Origin: Anolis sagrei
Taxonomy: Eukaryota > Chordata > Lepidosauria > Squamata > Anolidae
Length of the DNA stretch: 64,000 bases
Assembly: GCF_037176765.1 (NCBI RefSeq)
Contig: NC_090024.1
Location: forward strand, 105,655,557 to 105,719,556
Reading direction: 5' to 3'
Of this stretch, positions 43,658 to 53,958 are shown one piece after another. Position numbers and translations under genes: made by a program. The notes below the pieces were generated by a model. That model saw only the letters and a program-made list of their open reading frames with translations. It had not been told where the DNA came from and did no database searches. The stretch's first letter is position 1. Each line of letters opens with the position of its first letter.

Positions 43658-43736
43658 TCTATATAAATAAAAATTTAATGTTCGTTTGTGGGATTAACAT
43701 AACTCAAAAACCACTGGACGATTTGACACCAAATAA
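43658..43736 (+). mobile_element. Helitron-like 5' end fragment
   Basis: TCTATATAAATAAAAATTTA, then TGTTCGTTTGTGGGATTAAC to GACACCAAAT. It is cut off about 80 bp in; a SINE lies just downstream. Confidence 0.8.
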
Positions 43737-43757
43737 TGTTATCCTCTAATAAATAAA

Positions 43758-44076
43758 GCCTCCAGTGGTGCAGCGGGTTCAACTGCTGAGCTGCTGAACT
43801 TGCTGACTGAATCTTGCTGGTTCGAATCCGGGGAGTGGGGTGAGCTTTCGCTCTTAGCCCCAGCTTCTGCCAAACAGCAGTTCGAAAACATGCAAATGTG
43901 AGTAGGTCAATAGGTACCGCTCTGGCGGGAAGGTAACGATGCTCCATGCAGTCATGCTGGCCACATGACCTTGGAGGCGTCTACAGATAACGCTGGCTCT
44001 TTGACTTAGAAATGAAGATGAGCACCACACCCCAGAGTCGGACACGACTAGACTTAATGTCAAGGGGAAATCTTTA
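43758..44076 (+). mobile_element. tRNA-derived SINE (family B), full length
   Basis: Head GCCTCCAGTGGTGCAGCGGG, B-box GGTTCGAATCC (43820-43830), body with GAAAACATGCAAATGTGAGT, tail GTCGGACACGACTAGACTTA. CTAATAAA flanks both sides. Confidence 0.92.
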
Positions 44077-44414
44077 CTAATAAACTCATATGTTAAATTT
44101 CAGCAATATGAGAGACAACATTTTATTCATTTCAGTCTTTTCATTCCACTTTTTAAAATCTGAGTTACTTTATGCATTGCAAAAGCAACAATTCCCAAAT
44201 TTATTTGCATCAGAAAGGAGTTTCACATGGTTCTGTCTGTTGTGTTCTCCAATCTTGACTGACCATAAGCTATTAGGTACCCTTGCAAGCAGTAGTAGTC
44301 TTTAAGGCTGGAGATATCTATAGATGGAGAAACAGAAAGAAGGACAGAGATAAGCGTAGCAAAAAGAAATATGTGGGTGTTACAAACTCACTTGTACACA
44401 TTTCTTCCCTCCAG

Positions 44415-44525
44415 GCAGTGTATATAACCTCAACGCTTCCTTATGTTGTGCTTACCATCTTCTTGATCCGTGGCTTAACACTCAAAGGCTCTGTCAGTGG
44501 AATTGTATTTCTTTTCACACCTGAT
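44415..44525 (+). CDS. SLC6A19: SLC6A19 exon 5
   Basis: Acceptor cttccctccag, donor gtaagt. It encodes TM5 ([18 protein letters not shown]) and ends FLFTPD, where D258 replaces the Asn of the human sequon. Confidence 0.95.
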
Positions 44526-44680
44526 GTAAGTATTACGTGGATTTTAAAAAATATATTTCATTGGAATTATTATTATTATTAATATTTATTTATACCCCGC
44601 ATAGGAACATAATTGAGGAAGTGTGGCTTGGTTCCTACTTTACTTTATTTGCAAAAGATTGTTGACTCCTCTGTTTTGAC

Positions 44681-45655
44681 AGTTAGGCAATCCCTCACTG
44701 TCTGAGTAGGATTGTCTTCCAAGATCAGTGTACTGGCGGTGGGTACATAGGTGACTGTGGAGCCCTATTCTTGACCTGCATCTTCTCCTGCAGTGAGGGC
44801 ATCGGTTTCTAGGTGGAAGGCGGTCCCAGTTGGGGTTGGCTTAACATGCCTTCCTCTTGGCATGTTTCTCTCTTTCACCCTCCATTTGTGCATCTTCAAA
44901 TTTACAGCACTGCTGGTCACAGCTGACCTCCAGCTGGAGTGCTTAAGGGCCAAGGCTTCCAAGTTCTCGGTGTCAATGCCACGGTTTTTAAGGTTGACTT
45001 TAAGCCCATCTTTAAATCTCTTTTCCTGTCCTTCAACCTTTCCATTGTCCATTCTTGAGTTTGGAGTAGAGCAACTGCTTTGGGAGACAGTGGTCAGGCA
45101 TTTGGACAACGTGGCCGGTCCAGCGGAGTTGATGGTGGTGTACCATCGCTTCAATGCTGGTGGTATTTGCTTCTTCCAGTACGCTGCCATTTGTCCACTT
45201 GTCTTCCCAAGAGATTTGCAAGATTTTTCGGAGGCAACGTTGATGGAATCATTCTAGGAGTTGCATGTGACGTCTGTAGATAGCCCACGTCTTGCAGGTG
45301 TATAGCAGGGTTGGGAGGACAATAGCTTTATAAACAAGCAGCTTGGTATCCCTACGGATGTCCCAGTCCTCAAACACTCTGCTTCATTCGGAAAAATGCT
45401 GCACTTGCAGATCTCAGGGGAGTTGTATTTCTGTGTCAATGTTGACTTTTGTGGAGAGGTGGCTGCCAAGGTAGTGGAAATGGTCAACATTTTCTAATGT
45501 TACACCATTAAGCTGTATCTCTGGCATTGGAGAGAGGTTGGCTGGTGACCGCTGGAAGATCACTTTGGTTTTCTCGATGTTCAATGACAGGCCGAGCTTC
45601 TCATATACTTCTATGAAGGTGTTTAGAGTGGCTTGTAGATCTTCTGAATGTTGAC
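44681..45655 (-). mobile_element. LINE with C2H2-like end (same family as 25289), longer copy
   Basis: Minus-strand fragments include NVDHFHYLGS, QISWEDKWTNGSVLEEANTT and HHQLRWTGHVVQMPDHCLPK. They cover the thumb and C-terminal region. Several frameshifts and stops make it older than the copy at 25289. Confidence 0.75.
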
Positions 45656-46018
45656 TCCTCTACCCTGCAGATGGCTTGCGAAAGGAGATGTGTGAGCTTC
45701 CAGATGTTGTTGAATTGCAACTTTGGTCATCCCTCATCCTTAGGTGTAGTTCTAAGACTGATGGGACTCATTAAATGACATTTGTGGGTCACACGTTTAC
45801 CATCCCAAATTCAATGTATGTCCTGGGCTTCATGCAAATGATCTCTACTGATTTAGCTGTTGATCAGGGGACATGAAAAGGTCAGCGGTATTGAACCTTG
45901 CTCTATGAACTCCTTTTCATCATGCCTGATGTAGCTTTTCAATATGAGCAACTTGTGCAAAATAAGGAGCATGGGAGTTCTGAAGCCCAGATTTGGAAGG
46001 CTGTAGACCAGTGGTTCC

Positions 46019-46127
46019 CAACGTTTGGTCCTCTGGGTGTTTTGGGCTTCAGTTCTCACAATTCCTTAACGGTTGGTAAGATGGCTGGGAGTTCTGGGAG
46101 TTGAAGTCCAAAAGTTGTGAACCAATG
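46019..46127. mobile_element. short hAT-like MITE
   Basis: CAGTGGTTCCCAACGTTTGG to GTTGTGAACCAATG, 109 bp, with a perfect 8-bp duplication CTGTAGAC (46011-46018, 46128-46135). Confidence 0.9.
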
Positions 46128-46202
46128 CTGTAGACAGTCATGTACTAGATGAACCAATGCTCTGACCTGATAAAAGATGGTATTATTTCCACAAACATTT
46201 TT

Positions 46203-46305
46203 TGGGTTGGGTTGTTGTAGGTTTTTCGGGCTACACGGCTATGTTCTAGAAGCATTCTCTCCTGACATTTCGCCTGCATCTGTGGCAAGCATCCTCAGAG
46301 ATTGT
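46203..46305 (-). mobile_element. Penelope-like element 3' end fragment
   Basis: GGTTGTTGTAGGTTTTTCGG to CATCCTCAGAG is the 3' segment on the minus strand, with a hammerhead core at 46264-46298. No coding part is present. Confidence 0.75.
46264..46298 (-). ncRNA. minimal hammerhead ribozyme core (Penelope-derived)
   Basis: On the minus strand: CTGAGGA, GCTTGC, loop CACAGAT, GCAGGC, GAAATGTC. Stem II is fully paired. It matches the core at 8179-8213. Confidence 0.68.
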
Positions 46306-46637
46306 TGGATTAATTACACACATGCCACCTGCCTTGCTTACCTATCACTGCAATGCTCTACTTTTTCAACTTGACTATCCCCTATTTCCTATTTTTCTGA
46401 ATTGCAATCACTGCAATGCTCTACTTTTTCAACTTGACTATCCCCTATTTCCAATTTTTCCAAATTGAAACTTTGAACCACCACAATAGGATGCTTCCTA
46501 TTTGGAATATGCCCTGTTCAGATTATCTTAAATTAACCAGATTTCATACCTAGAGTCACAGTTTAATTTGTTTTCCATGAGCTCTAACTGTGAAATTACC
46601 ACCTTCACTTAAAGCTTTATTTTTTTCTCTTCCTCAG

Positions 46638-46750
46638 GTCAATGAATTAGCTAACCCGACCACATGGCTAGATGCTGGAGCACAAGTATTCTTTTCTTTC
46701 TCCCTTGCCTTTGGAGGCCTCATCTCATTCTCTAGTTACAATTCAATTCA
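46638..46750 (+). CDS. SLC6A19: SLC6A19 exon 6
   Basis: Acceptor ctcttcctcag, donor gtaagt. It encodes [16 protein letters not shown] and TM6 ([19 protein letters not shown]), which holds sodium- and substrate-site residues. Confidence 0.95.
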
Positions 46751-46764
46751 GTAAGTTGCCATTA

Positions 46765-47045
46765 CCTACGCCCCCCCTCAAAGCTTACGATCTTCCGGGG
46801 ATGCCCTGCTCTTGAGCCCGCCTCTGTTGCAAATGCAATGAGAGACAGGGACTTCTTGGCAGTAGCCCCCCACTTGTGGAACTCACTCCCCATGAAATTA
46901 GGTCAACCGTTTCTCTCTTATCCTTCAGGAAAAAGTTGAAAATGTGGTTATGGGACCAGGCATTTGGATAGTAGGTTGATAAATGATGACAATACTATGG
47001 TAAATGGGCTATGGACAGGCTTCGGACCAAGTTGTTGATTGTAAA
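46765..47045 (+). mobile_element. L2-type LINE fragment, decayed
   Basis: AAGCTTACGATCTTCCGGGG (LRSSGDALL-like), CCCCACTTGTGGAACTC and CAGGAAAAAGTTGAAAATGT match the L2 protein end. Several stops interrupt it. It starts about 15 bp after SLC6A19 exon 6. Confidence 0.7.
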
Positions 47046-47104
47046 ACTCAGATATAGTTTTGGCCAACTAATTGAATTTGCAGTATTTTAAATTGTTTTA
47101 ATTT

Positions 47105-47545
47105 AATTTTCTGTTTAAAAGCTTCCAAAGAAAAAGCCTCCACCACAGTCCAGGGCAGAGAGTTCCACTGCTGAATAGCTCTCACCGTTAGAAAGTTCTT
47201 CCTAATGTTAAGGTGGAATCTCCTTTCCTGTAGTTTGAAGCCATTGTCCCGCATCCTAGTCTCCAGGGCAGCAGAAAACAAGCTTGCCTGCTCCTCCCTA
47301 TGACTTCCCCTCACATATCTATACATGACCATTATGTATCCTCTCAGCCTTGACTTCTGCAGCCTAAAAATGCCCAGCTCTTTAAGCCGCTCCTCATAAA
47401 GCTTGTTCTCCAGACCCTTGATCATTTTAGTTGTCCTCTTCTGGACACATTCCAGCTTGTCAACATCTCCCTTCAATTGCAGTGTCCAGAATTGGACACA
47501 GTACTCCAGGTGTAGTCTAACTAAGGCAGAATAGAGGGGTAGCAT
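47105..47545 (-). mobile_element. CR1 LINE fragment
   Basis: The minus frame reads MLPLYSALVRLHLEYCVQFW, then MIKGLENKLYEERLKELGI and AIQQWNSLPWTVVEAFSLEA. It is 5'-truncated; a SINE lies at its upstream edge. Confidence 0.9.
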
Positions 47546-47555
47546 GTGTGTGTGT

Positions 47556-47800
47556 GTGTCAGAAGTGACTTGAGAAACTGCAAGTTGCTTATGGTGTGAG
47601 AGAATTGGCTGTCTGCAAGGACATTGCATAGGGGATGCCCGGATGTTTGATGTTTTACCATCCTTGAGGGAGGCTTCTCTCATGTCCCCGCATGGGAAGC
47701 TGGAGCTGACAGATGGAGCTGAACCCGCTCTCCCTGGATTCAAACCATTGACCTGTCAGTCAGCACAAGGGTTTAACCCAGAACGCCACCGGGGGCTCCA
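47556..47800 (-). mobile_element. tRNA-derived SINE (family A), diverged
   Basis: Head at the right (GGAGCCCCCGGTGGCGTTCT on the minus strand), body AAGTGACTTGAGAAACTGCA, and a (TG)n tail at the left. Confidence 0.85.
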
Positions 47801-47952
47801 ATATCCATTTAAACTCATCAATAGCACAGTGACATACATGAGACTGAACTCACTCTTGCATCCCAACTAAGTGATATAGGTCCACAAATACATGTGAAAA
47901 GTTACAATGACAATTTTCTGAATTCACTGTAGATTTCTGTTTTGGTTTGCAG

Positions 47953-48081
47953 CAATAATTGTGAGAAGGACGCTTTGATTATCTCGGTTATCAATGGTTT
48001 AACATCCGTTTATTCAGCCACAGTCATATACACAATTATTGGATTCAGAGCAACAGAACGATATGATGATTGTTTTGAACA
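47953..48081 (+). CDS. SLC6A19: SLC6A19 exon 7
   Basis: Acceptor tggtttgcag, donor gtaagt. It encodes [20 protein letters not shown] (TM7) and [15 protein letters not shown]. Confidence 0.95.
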
Positions 48082-48436
48082 GTAAGTTGCTTTCTTCTCT
48101 TTGCGTTAACACTTTTCTAGTCTTTTGTCCCTTAATGTGATCAACACAATCATGCCATATTAAAAGTGTGGAGACCTCATCAGACAGCTGCTAGGCTCCA
48201 TTTCTAAGAGACAATCTTAAGTCGAGCAGCAGGCATGTTGTGATGCCCACAACTTTTTCCATGCCCATATCACCCTTGCTGGATCTCATCTGGGACAATG
48301 GATATTAACTCTTTGTTCCTATTCACTTTCAGAAAGTATATAAGAGAGCTTTGATTATTCTAGTTAAAATGTAAAACATCGGTGTTTTGTGCAACAAAAC
48401 TAGAAAGGCTTTGATTATTTTCTTTTCCATTTGCAG

Positions 48437-48593
48437 GAACATTCTCTTGCTTACAAATGTTTTTGATTTGCCAGAAGGTAACGTAACCCAGGATAATTTT
48501 GAACAAATGCAAGCATTCTGCAACATGACCAATCCGGCTCTTTTTCAAAGCCTTAAATTCCAGACTTGCAACTTGGACTCATTTTTAAATGAT
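48437..48593 (+). CDS. SLC6A19: SLC6A19 exon 8
   Basis: Acceptor ccatttgcag, donor gtaagg. It encodes extracellular loop 4: NILLLTNVFDLPEGNVTQDN with sequons N354 (NVT) and N368 (NMT), ending SFLND. Confidence 0.95.
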
Positions 48594-48629
48594 GTAAGGT
48601 GACAACATATACATATTGTGGCAGATTGA

Positions 48630-48680
48630 AGATAATAATGATGATGATGATGATGATGATGATTATGTTGTTGTTGTTGG
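48630..48680. repeat. (GAT)n(GTT)n microsatellite
   Basis: Runs of ATG/GAT followed by TTG units about 40 bp after exon 8. Confidence 0.85.
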
Positions 48681-48777
48681 TGTTACAAGGGAGAGGTAAT
48701 GTTGAGGAAGTTTGGAATTTATTTGCACAATTTAAATGGTTGTGATATATCCTTCCACAGTTTATAGCAGTGTTTCT

Positions 48778-49397
48778 CAACCTGGGGGTCGGGACCCCTG
48801 AGGGGGTCACGAAGGGGTGTCGGAGGGCTCGCCAAAGACCATAAGAAAACACAGTATTTTCTGTTGGCTTTGGGGGTTCTGTGTGGGAAGTTTGGCCCAA
48901 TTCTATCATTGGTGGGATTCAGAACGCTCCTTGATTGTAGGTGAACTATAAATCCCAGTATCTACAACTCCCAAATGTCAAAGTCTATTTTCCCCAAACC
49001 CCACCAGTGTTCACATTTGGGCATATTGAGTATCCGTGCCAAGTTTGGTTCAGATCCATCATTGTTTGAGCCCACAGTGCTTTCTGGATGTAGGCGAACT
49101 ACAACTCTACTCAAGGTCAATGCCCACCAAACCCTTCCAGTATTTTCTGTTGATCATGGGAGTTTTCTGTGCCAACTTTGGTTCAATTCCATTGTTGGTG
49201 GGGTTCAGAATGCTCTTTGTTTACATGTTAACTATAAATCCCAGCAACTACAACTCCCAAATGACAAAATCAATCCCCCTGCCAACCACACCATTATTCA
49301 AATTTGGGCATACCGGGTTAGGGTTATGGTTGGGGGTCACCACAACATGAGGAACTGTATTAAGGGGTCGCGGCATTAGGATGGTTGAGAACCACTG
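48778..49397. mobile_element. hAT-like element, non-autonomous, with module units
   Basis: The ends CAGTGTTTCTCAACCTGGGG and (inverted) CAGTGGTTCTCAACC are flanked by a perfect 8-bp duplication GTTTATAG (48770-48777, 49398-49405). The interior is the same alternating module found in the Helitron-like copies. Confidence 0.92.
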
Positions 49398-49467
49398 GTT
49401 TATAGTTTACTTTATTTACAGCTGGGCATGGGAACAAAAAGACTAAACCAAAGATCATGAGGAGAGG

Positions 49468-49790
49468 TAAAGGTAGTCCCCTGACATTAAGTCCAGTCAT
49501 GTCTGACTCTGGGGTGTGGTGCTCATCTCCATTTCTAAGCCGAAGAGCCGGCGTTGTCCGTAGACACCTCCAAGATCATGTGGCCGGCATGACTGCATGG
49601 AGCACCGTTACCTTCCCGCCGGAGCGGTACCTATTGATCTATTCACATTTGCATGTTTTCGAACTGCTAGGTTGGCAGAAGCTAGGGCTAATAGCGGAAG
49701 CTCATGCCGCTCCCCGGAATCGAACCTGCGACCTTTCGATCAACAAGCTCAGCAGCTCAGTGCTTTAACCCACTGCGCCACCGGGGGCTC
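49468..49790 (-). mobile_element. tRNA-derived SINE (family B), full length
   Basis: Tail at the left (CCCCTGACATTAAGTCCAGT), head at the right, B-box read as GGAATCGAACCTGCGACC. A perfect 11-bp duplication ATGAGGAGAGG flanks it (49457-49467, 49791-49801). Confidence 0.93.
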
Positions 49791-49840
49791 ATGAGGAGAG
49801 GAAAGGTGGAATTTGAAATGGGATGCTTTGGGAAGACTTA

Positions 49841-49990
49841 GGGCCCTTCCACACTGCCCTTTATCCCAGGATGTGATTCCCGATTATGTGCTTTGAACTG
49901 GAATATATGAGTCCCCACTGCCAGGTAACATGGGATAAACAGATAATTTGGGATCAGACCCTGGGAAATAGGTGCAGTGTGGAAGGTCCC
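49841..49990. mobile_element. PIF/Harbinger-like palindromic MITE
   Basis: GGGCCCTTCCACACTG and CAGTGTGGAAGGTCCC bound 150 bp, with TTA on both sides (49838-49840, 49991-49993). It has the same interior as 6896-7026. Confidence 0.82.
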
Positions 49991-50336
49991 TTAGAAGCTC
50001 AGTCTGAAGGCAATAGCTTTCCTGATAGTTTAAATCGATTTTTGAAAATAATTTAACATGAAAGTCAAGCTTCTTCTTGGCACATTTTGTCACGGCAAAT
50101 TTTATACCTAAATTAAAAGTTGCATGAAGTAGGACCTAACTGTGTGTGTTCCAAATCCAGTTAGGAAACATGTTGGGGTCTCAAAATTGAGTATCACTAA
50201 TGAGAGATAGACCTATATGTGTTAGGCAGTCACATAATTTAAAACAATAATAATTAGCTAATATTCTCAATGTCCTAACAAATACATTTTTAAATTATGT
50301 ATCATTTTACAGTTTTTTATCTTTTACCTTGTGCAG

Positions 50337-50541
50337 GGCGTTGAAGGAACAGGCTTAGCATTTATTGTCTTCACTGAAGCTATAACCAAAATGCCCGTCT
50401 CACCACTGTGGTCCATCCTCTTCTTTATCATGCTGTTCTGCTTGGGTTTATCGTCTATGTTTGGGAATATGGAAGGTGTCATGGTACCTCTAGAAGAACT
50501 CAAAATAATACCCAAAAAATGGCCTAAGGAACTTGTCACAG
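50337..50541 (+). CDS. SLC6A19: SLC6A19 exon 9
   Basis: Acceptor accttgtgcag, donor gttagt. It encodes [22 protein letters not shown]8 ([19 protein letters not shown]) and [19 protein letters not shown]. Confidence 0.95.
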
Positions 50542-50799
50542 GTTAGTTGGAAATTGTTGAATAATAGAGTTGTGCGCAGAATTCGTTCCTACCGTTTCTA
50601 CCATTTCTTTCGTGTCTTCCGTTTCTTCGGGAGCACAAAATGAGAAGCCCCCTACTTGCTCGAAAATCTGTTCAACACAAAAGCCTGCTTTTGTCTGTAG
50701 TCGTACTTGCCTCCTTGCCATGGAAAGACAGCGAGTGTGTGGCGGGGTGTGCAGGCAGGCCCAGAATGCATCTGCAGCTGAGCACCTCTTACTCTAGAA

Positions 50800-51159
50800 C
50801 AGGGGTCCTCAAACTAAGGCCCGGGGGCTGGATACGGCCCTCCAAGATCATTTACCCGGCCCCCGCTCAGGGTCAACCTAAGTCTGAAATGACTTGAAAG
50901 CAAACAACAACAACAATCCTATCTCATCAGCCAAAAGCAGGCCCACACTTCCCATTGAAATACTAAGAAGTTTATTGTTATTCATTTTATTGTTATTCAT
51001 TTTAATTATTGTATTGTTTTAAAGTGTTTTTTGCACTACAAATAAGATATTGCAGTGTGCATAGGAATTCATTCATGTTTTTTCAAATTATAATCCGGCC
51101 CTCCAACAGTTTGAGGGACTGTGACCTGGCCCTCTGTTTAAAAAGTTTGTGGACCCCTG
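50800..51159. mobile_element. hAT-like MITE (CAGGGGTC family)
   Basis: CAGGGGTCCTCAAACTAAGG to GTTTGTGGACCCCTG, flanks CTCTAGAA and CTCTGAAA. The interior matches 1050-1429 inverted. Confidence 0.85.
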
Positions 51160-51179
51160 CTCTGAAATAAGAGACGCTA

Positions 51180-51330
51180 TATTGTTAGGCACTGGCAGGT
51201 GCACACGCTTTCTGGGCCTGCCTGCATGCCACACCACACTCACACTCTCTTTCCAAGGAGAGTGCGTGTGTTGCGTGGTGTACATGCAGGCCCAGAAAGC
51301 ACGTGCGCCTGCCAGTGCCTACAACCAAGC
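51180..51330. repeat. inverted repeat of a G+C-rich segment
   Basis: CACTGGCAGGTGCACACGCT and TTCTGGGCCTGCCTGCATG (left) pair with CATGCAGGCCCAGAA and GCCTGCCAGTG (right) around a loop at about 51240-51270. A third copy of the same segment lies at 50718-50780. Confidence 0.7.
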
Positions 51331-51548
51331 ACCACTGTTGCACTCTGGAACAGGAATAATCCTCTGACTTTAAATACCACATGTTGAATAGGAAAAAAAT
51401 CCTTTTATTGAAGATAAATAAAAAGCAGCAAAGTAAAAAGCACTTTAAAAAAATAGGTAAATCCAATTAGGTAAGAAGATAAGCAGGAACAAAATTAGTC
51501 CAAGGTAGAGTTCAGCAACGTCCATAAAAGCAAAGTCCACACACCTCC

Positions 51549-53300
51549 TGTCGGAACCCAGATGCCTTAAAGAGCCAGACACAGGAGTATATCCAAAACA
51601 ATAGTTTATTAAATCAAAGTAAACAGGACTCAGAGACACTTGCTTCAGTGCCCCTGGTCAAATTTTGCAGCAATTTGCAGCTTGAAAAACAAACTTGGAA
51701 AATAAACCGGATTAAACTGGCAAAAAATCCGGATTAAATAAGAGTTTTTCCAAAACACACCAAAATCACACAGTTCAAAGATAATAAGCAAACAAAGAGC
51801 TGTGAAGAGAAGCCGTCATCCAGAAGCAGTCCAAAGTCGAAGACATCCCAGTTGAAAGTTCCAAAGTCCAAAGGGCAACGTCATCGTCAAAAACAGTCCA
51901 AAGTCAAGGAGATTCCACACTTACGAGAATCCAAGCCGGTCGGTACACGAAGTAAGCAGCAACCTGCAGATCCAGGACCCAAACCTAACAAGAAAGCAGC
52001 AGTGACAAGACCCAAGGCACGAAACCAACACTTTGCCTACTGCAAAGTTCTATCATTCCAGTGCCTACATTTATCTTACAGCTTATCATCCAATGATGAG
52101 CTGCCCTCCACCCCATCCTCATCACTCTCAGCTGGCTTAGCCTCTACAGCTGAACGCCAACGCCCATCCTTCCAACTCTTCCACCTTTTGACAAGACTTA
52201 GGTCTCCCCACGATCCCATGGTATCACCAGATTGCCAATTCCTGCCACCAGAAAACCCCTCAAAAGTGTCACTGGACGTTGGTTGAGTACACACATTTTG
52301 AATCTCCTGAACCTTGGTCCAATCCAGTGGTTCCTCTTCATCCCCATTACCCCCAGACACATCATTCCCAGAAAAGCCCATGAAATCCTCTTCCTCTGTG
52401 GAAGCAGTAAGTATGTCCTGGATCTTCTTTCTCTGACGCTCCTCGTCTGACTCCTGCTCTCGAGAAATCCTCTTAATGCCTCTATTCCCATCTGCATCTC
52501 CTTCCTCCTCCTCCTCACTCATTTCACTCTCAGAGAAACCTTCAAAGGATTCTTCATCAGTGGGTGACATAAGTATCTCCCGGATTCTCTTCCTTTGCTG
52601 CTCCTCATCTAACACCTGGGCACCTCGTTTCCCTCCTCTACCACTCCTACTACCAGTTGCAGCGTTGCCTACAGACCCTACTACAACACCTCCAATACAG
52701 CCCAGAAAATCAGGAATACATTGATCCAAGGCTTGGGTAAGCAATCATGAAATCCAGGAATCCAGAACCATGAACAAGAAATACCTTAGCATGAAACTTC
52801 AAATCAGGGTTTCCATAAAACAAGGACGAGAAATTGGTATGATTCTAAACGATGCTTCATCTGACTACACTTCTCAAACGTAAGACTTTTATCCCCTCGT
52901 TATCTAGGTCACTAGCGGTCAGAAATTGGTTTCTCTTTAGTTGAGGCTTTGTTATTGTTTTCTGTCAAAGCCTGGCAGAGCGTCTAAGCCTTTGCACAGC
53001 TCTCCTGTTTTGACTGAACACTTCTCGTCTATCTCTGGGCTCGTTATCTATTTGTTCATTAATTTCTGCAGGTGCTGAGCTATTTTCATGTCATCTCTCA
53101 TGAGAACTCTCTGGTAACAATTCAGAAAGCACACCATCATCCCCATACTCCTTAGGGACATTCTCATGGGAAACTACAGGGATCTCCTGGTCATTCTCTG
53201 CATCACTATCACTGACCAAACCATTGCCATCTTTAAACTAATCTTGAACCTCATTAACATAATTCCCCACATCTAAAGCACCGATTCTGAAACGCAACAG
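51549..53300 (-). mobile_element. unclassified retroelement segment (fossil)
   Basis: On the minus strand it ends GGGTTCCGACA shortly after a poly(A)-like AATAAAC (51606-51612). A promoter-like GGGATAAAAG lies near 52890. It carries an acidic reading frame (52076-52744). It resembles a long LTR or the 3' part of an LTR element, but I find no paired end, so the family is unsure. It is broken. Confidence 0.4.
52076..52744 (-). CDS. acidic reading frame with three FxGF motifs, in a fossil element
   Basis: This 222-residue frame is rich in E, D, S and G and predicted to be disordered. It has three spaced copies of a unit like RQRKKIQDILTASTEEEDF; each unit ends in FEGF, FMGF or FEGF after acidic residues. 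Acidic-FxGF is the known binding motif for the integrase-binding domain of LEDGF/p75 and HDGF2. It lies inside a retroelement-like segment, has no splice context and no similarity I can name. It may be an element protein. Confidence 0.4.
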   Translation of the reverse strand: MLTQALDQCIPDFLGCIGGVVVGSVGNAATGSRSGRGGKRGAQVLDEEQQRKRIREILMSPTDEESFEGFSESEMSEEEEEGDADGNRGIKRISREQESDEERQRKKIQDILTASTEEEDFMGFSGNDVSGGNGDEEEPLDWTKVQEIQNVCTQPTSSDTFEGFSGGRNWQSGDTMGSWGDLSLVKRWKSWKDGRWRSAVEAKPAESDEDGVEGSSSLDDKL

Positions 53301-53798
53301 CCTCTTATTCTAGAATAGAAACAGCAGGTGCCAAGTAAGAAGAACAGAAGTTGGTGGGAAGCCCTCCCATAATGGTCCGATTTTTGAGGCCCATACCGAA
53401 AAGAAATAGCTACCCTCCTGATTTCCGGAGGCTCCCAAAAAAATGGTTCGGGGGCCCCAATGAAAGCCGGGTCACAAAACCGGGCAAGATTTACCTCTAA
53501 CGCACAATTCGATTGAATAATTCAAGCAGGGTGACAGAGGGGTCTGACCTTGATACAGCTTGGGTGGAATTACAAAATAGTCACCAGATGCCAAGAAATA
53601 TATTCTTTGCCACTCTAAAAACATAAAATTATCTAATAATTATTTTCACCACAGGATCAAATAACACAAAGTGAAATGGTAGTAAATCCTTATTGATCTT
53701 CCATCAGAAGGCAATGAACCTCCCCATTTCCCCCCCCCCCCCTTTTTTTACATTGTATTTAGACTGACATAGTTTTGCTATCTCTTGTCTGTTCGCAG
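53301..53798. other. intron 9 sequence, nothing recognised
   Basis: A poly-C run lies at about 53731-53742. Confidence 0.35.
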
Positions 53799-53958
53799 GT
53801 CTCATTTGTGTGGTGTCTTTCTTGATCGCCATAATTTTTGTGCTGAACTCTGGAAACTACTGGCTGGCTTTGTTTGACAACTTTGCTGGATCCATTCCAT
53901 TGCTGATTATAGCTTTCTGTGAGATGTTTTCAGTCGTCTATATATATGGAATAGACCG
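53799..53958 (+). CDS. SLC6A19: SLC6A19 exon 10
   Basis: Acceptor ctgttcgcag, donor gtaaga. It encodes TM9 ([18 protein letters not shown]) and TM10 ([20 protein letters not shown]). Confidence 0.95.
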
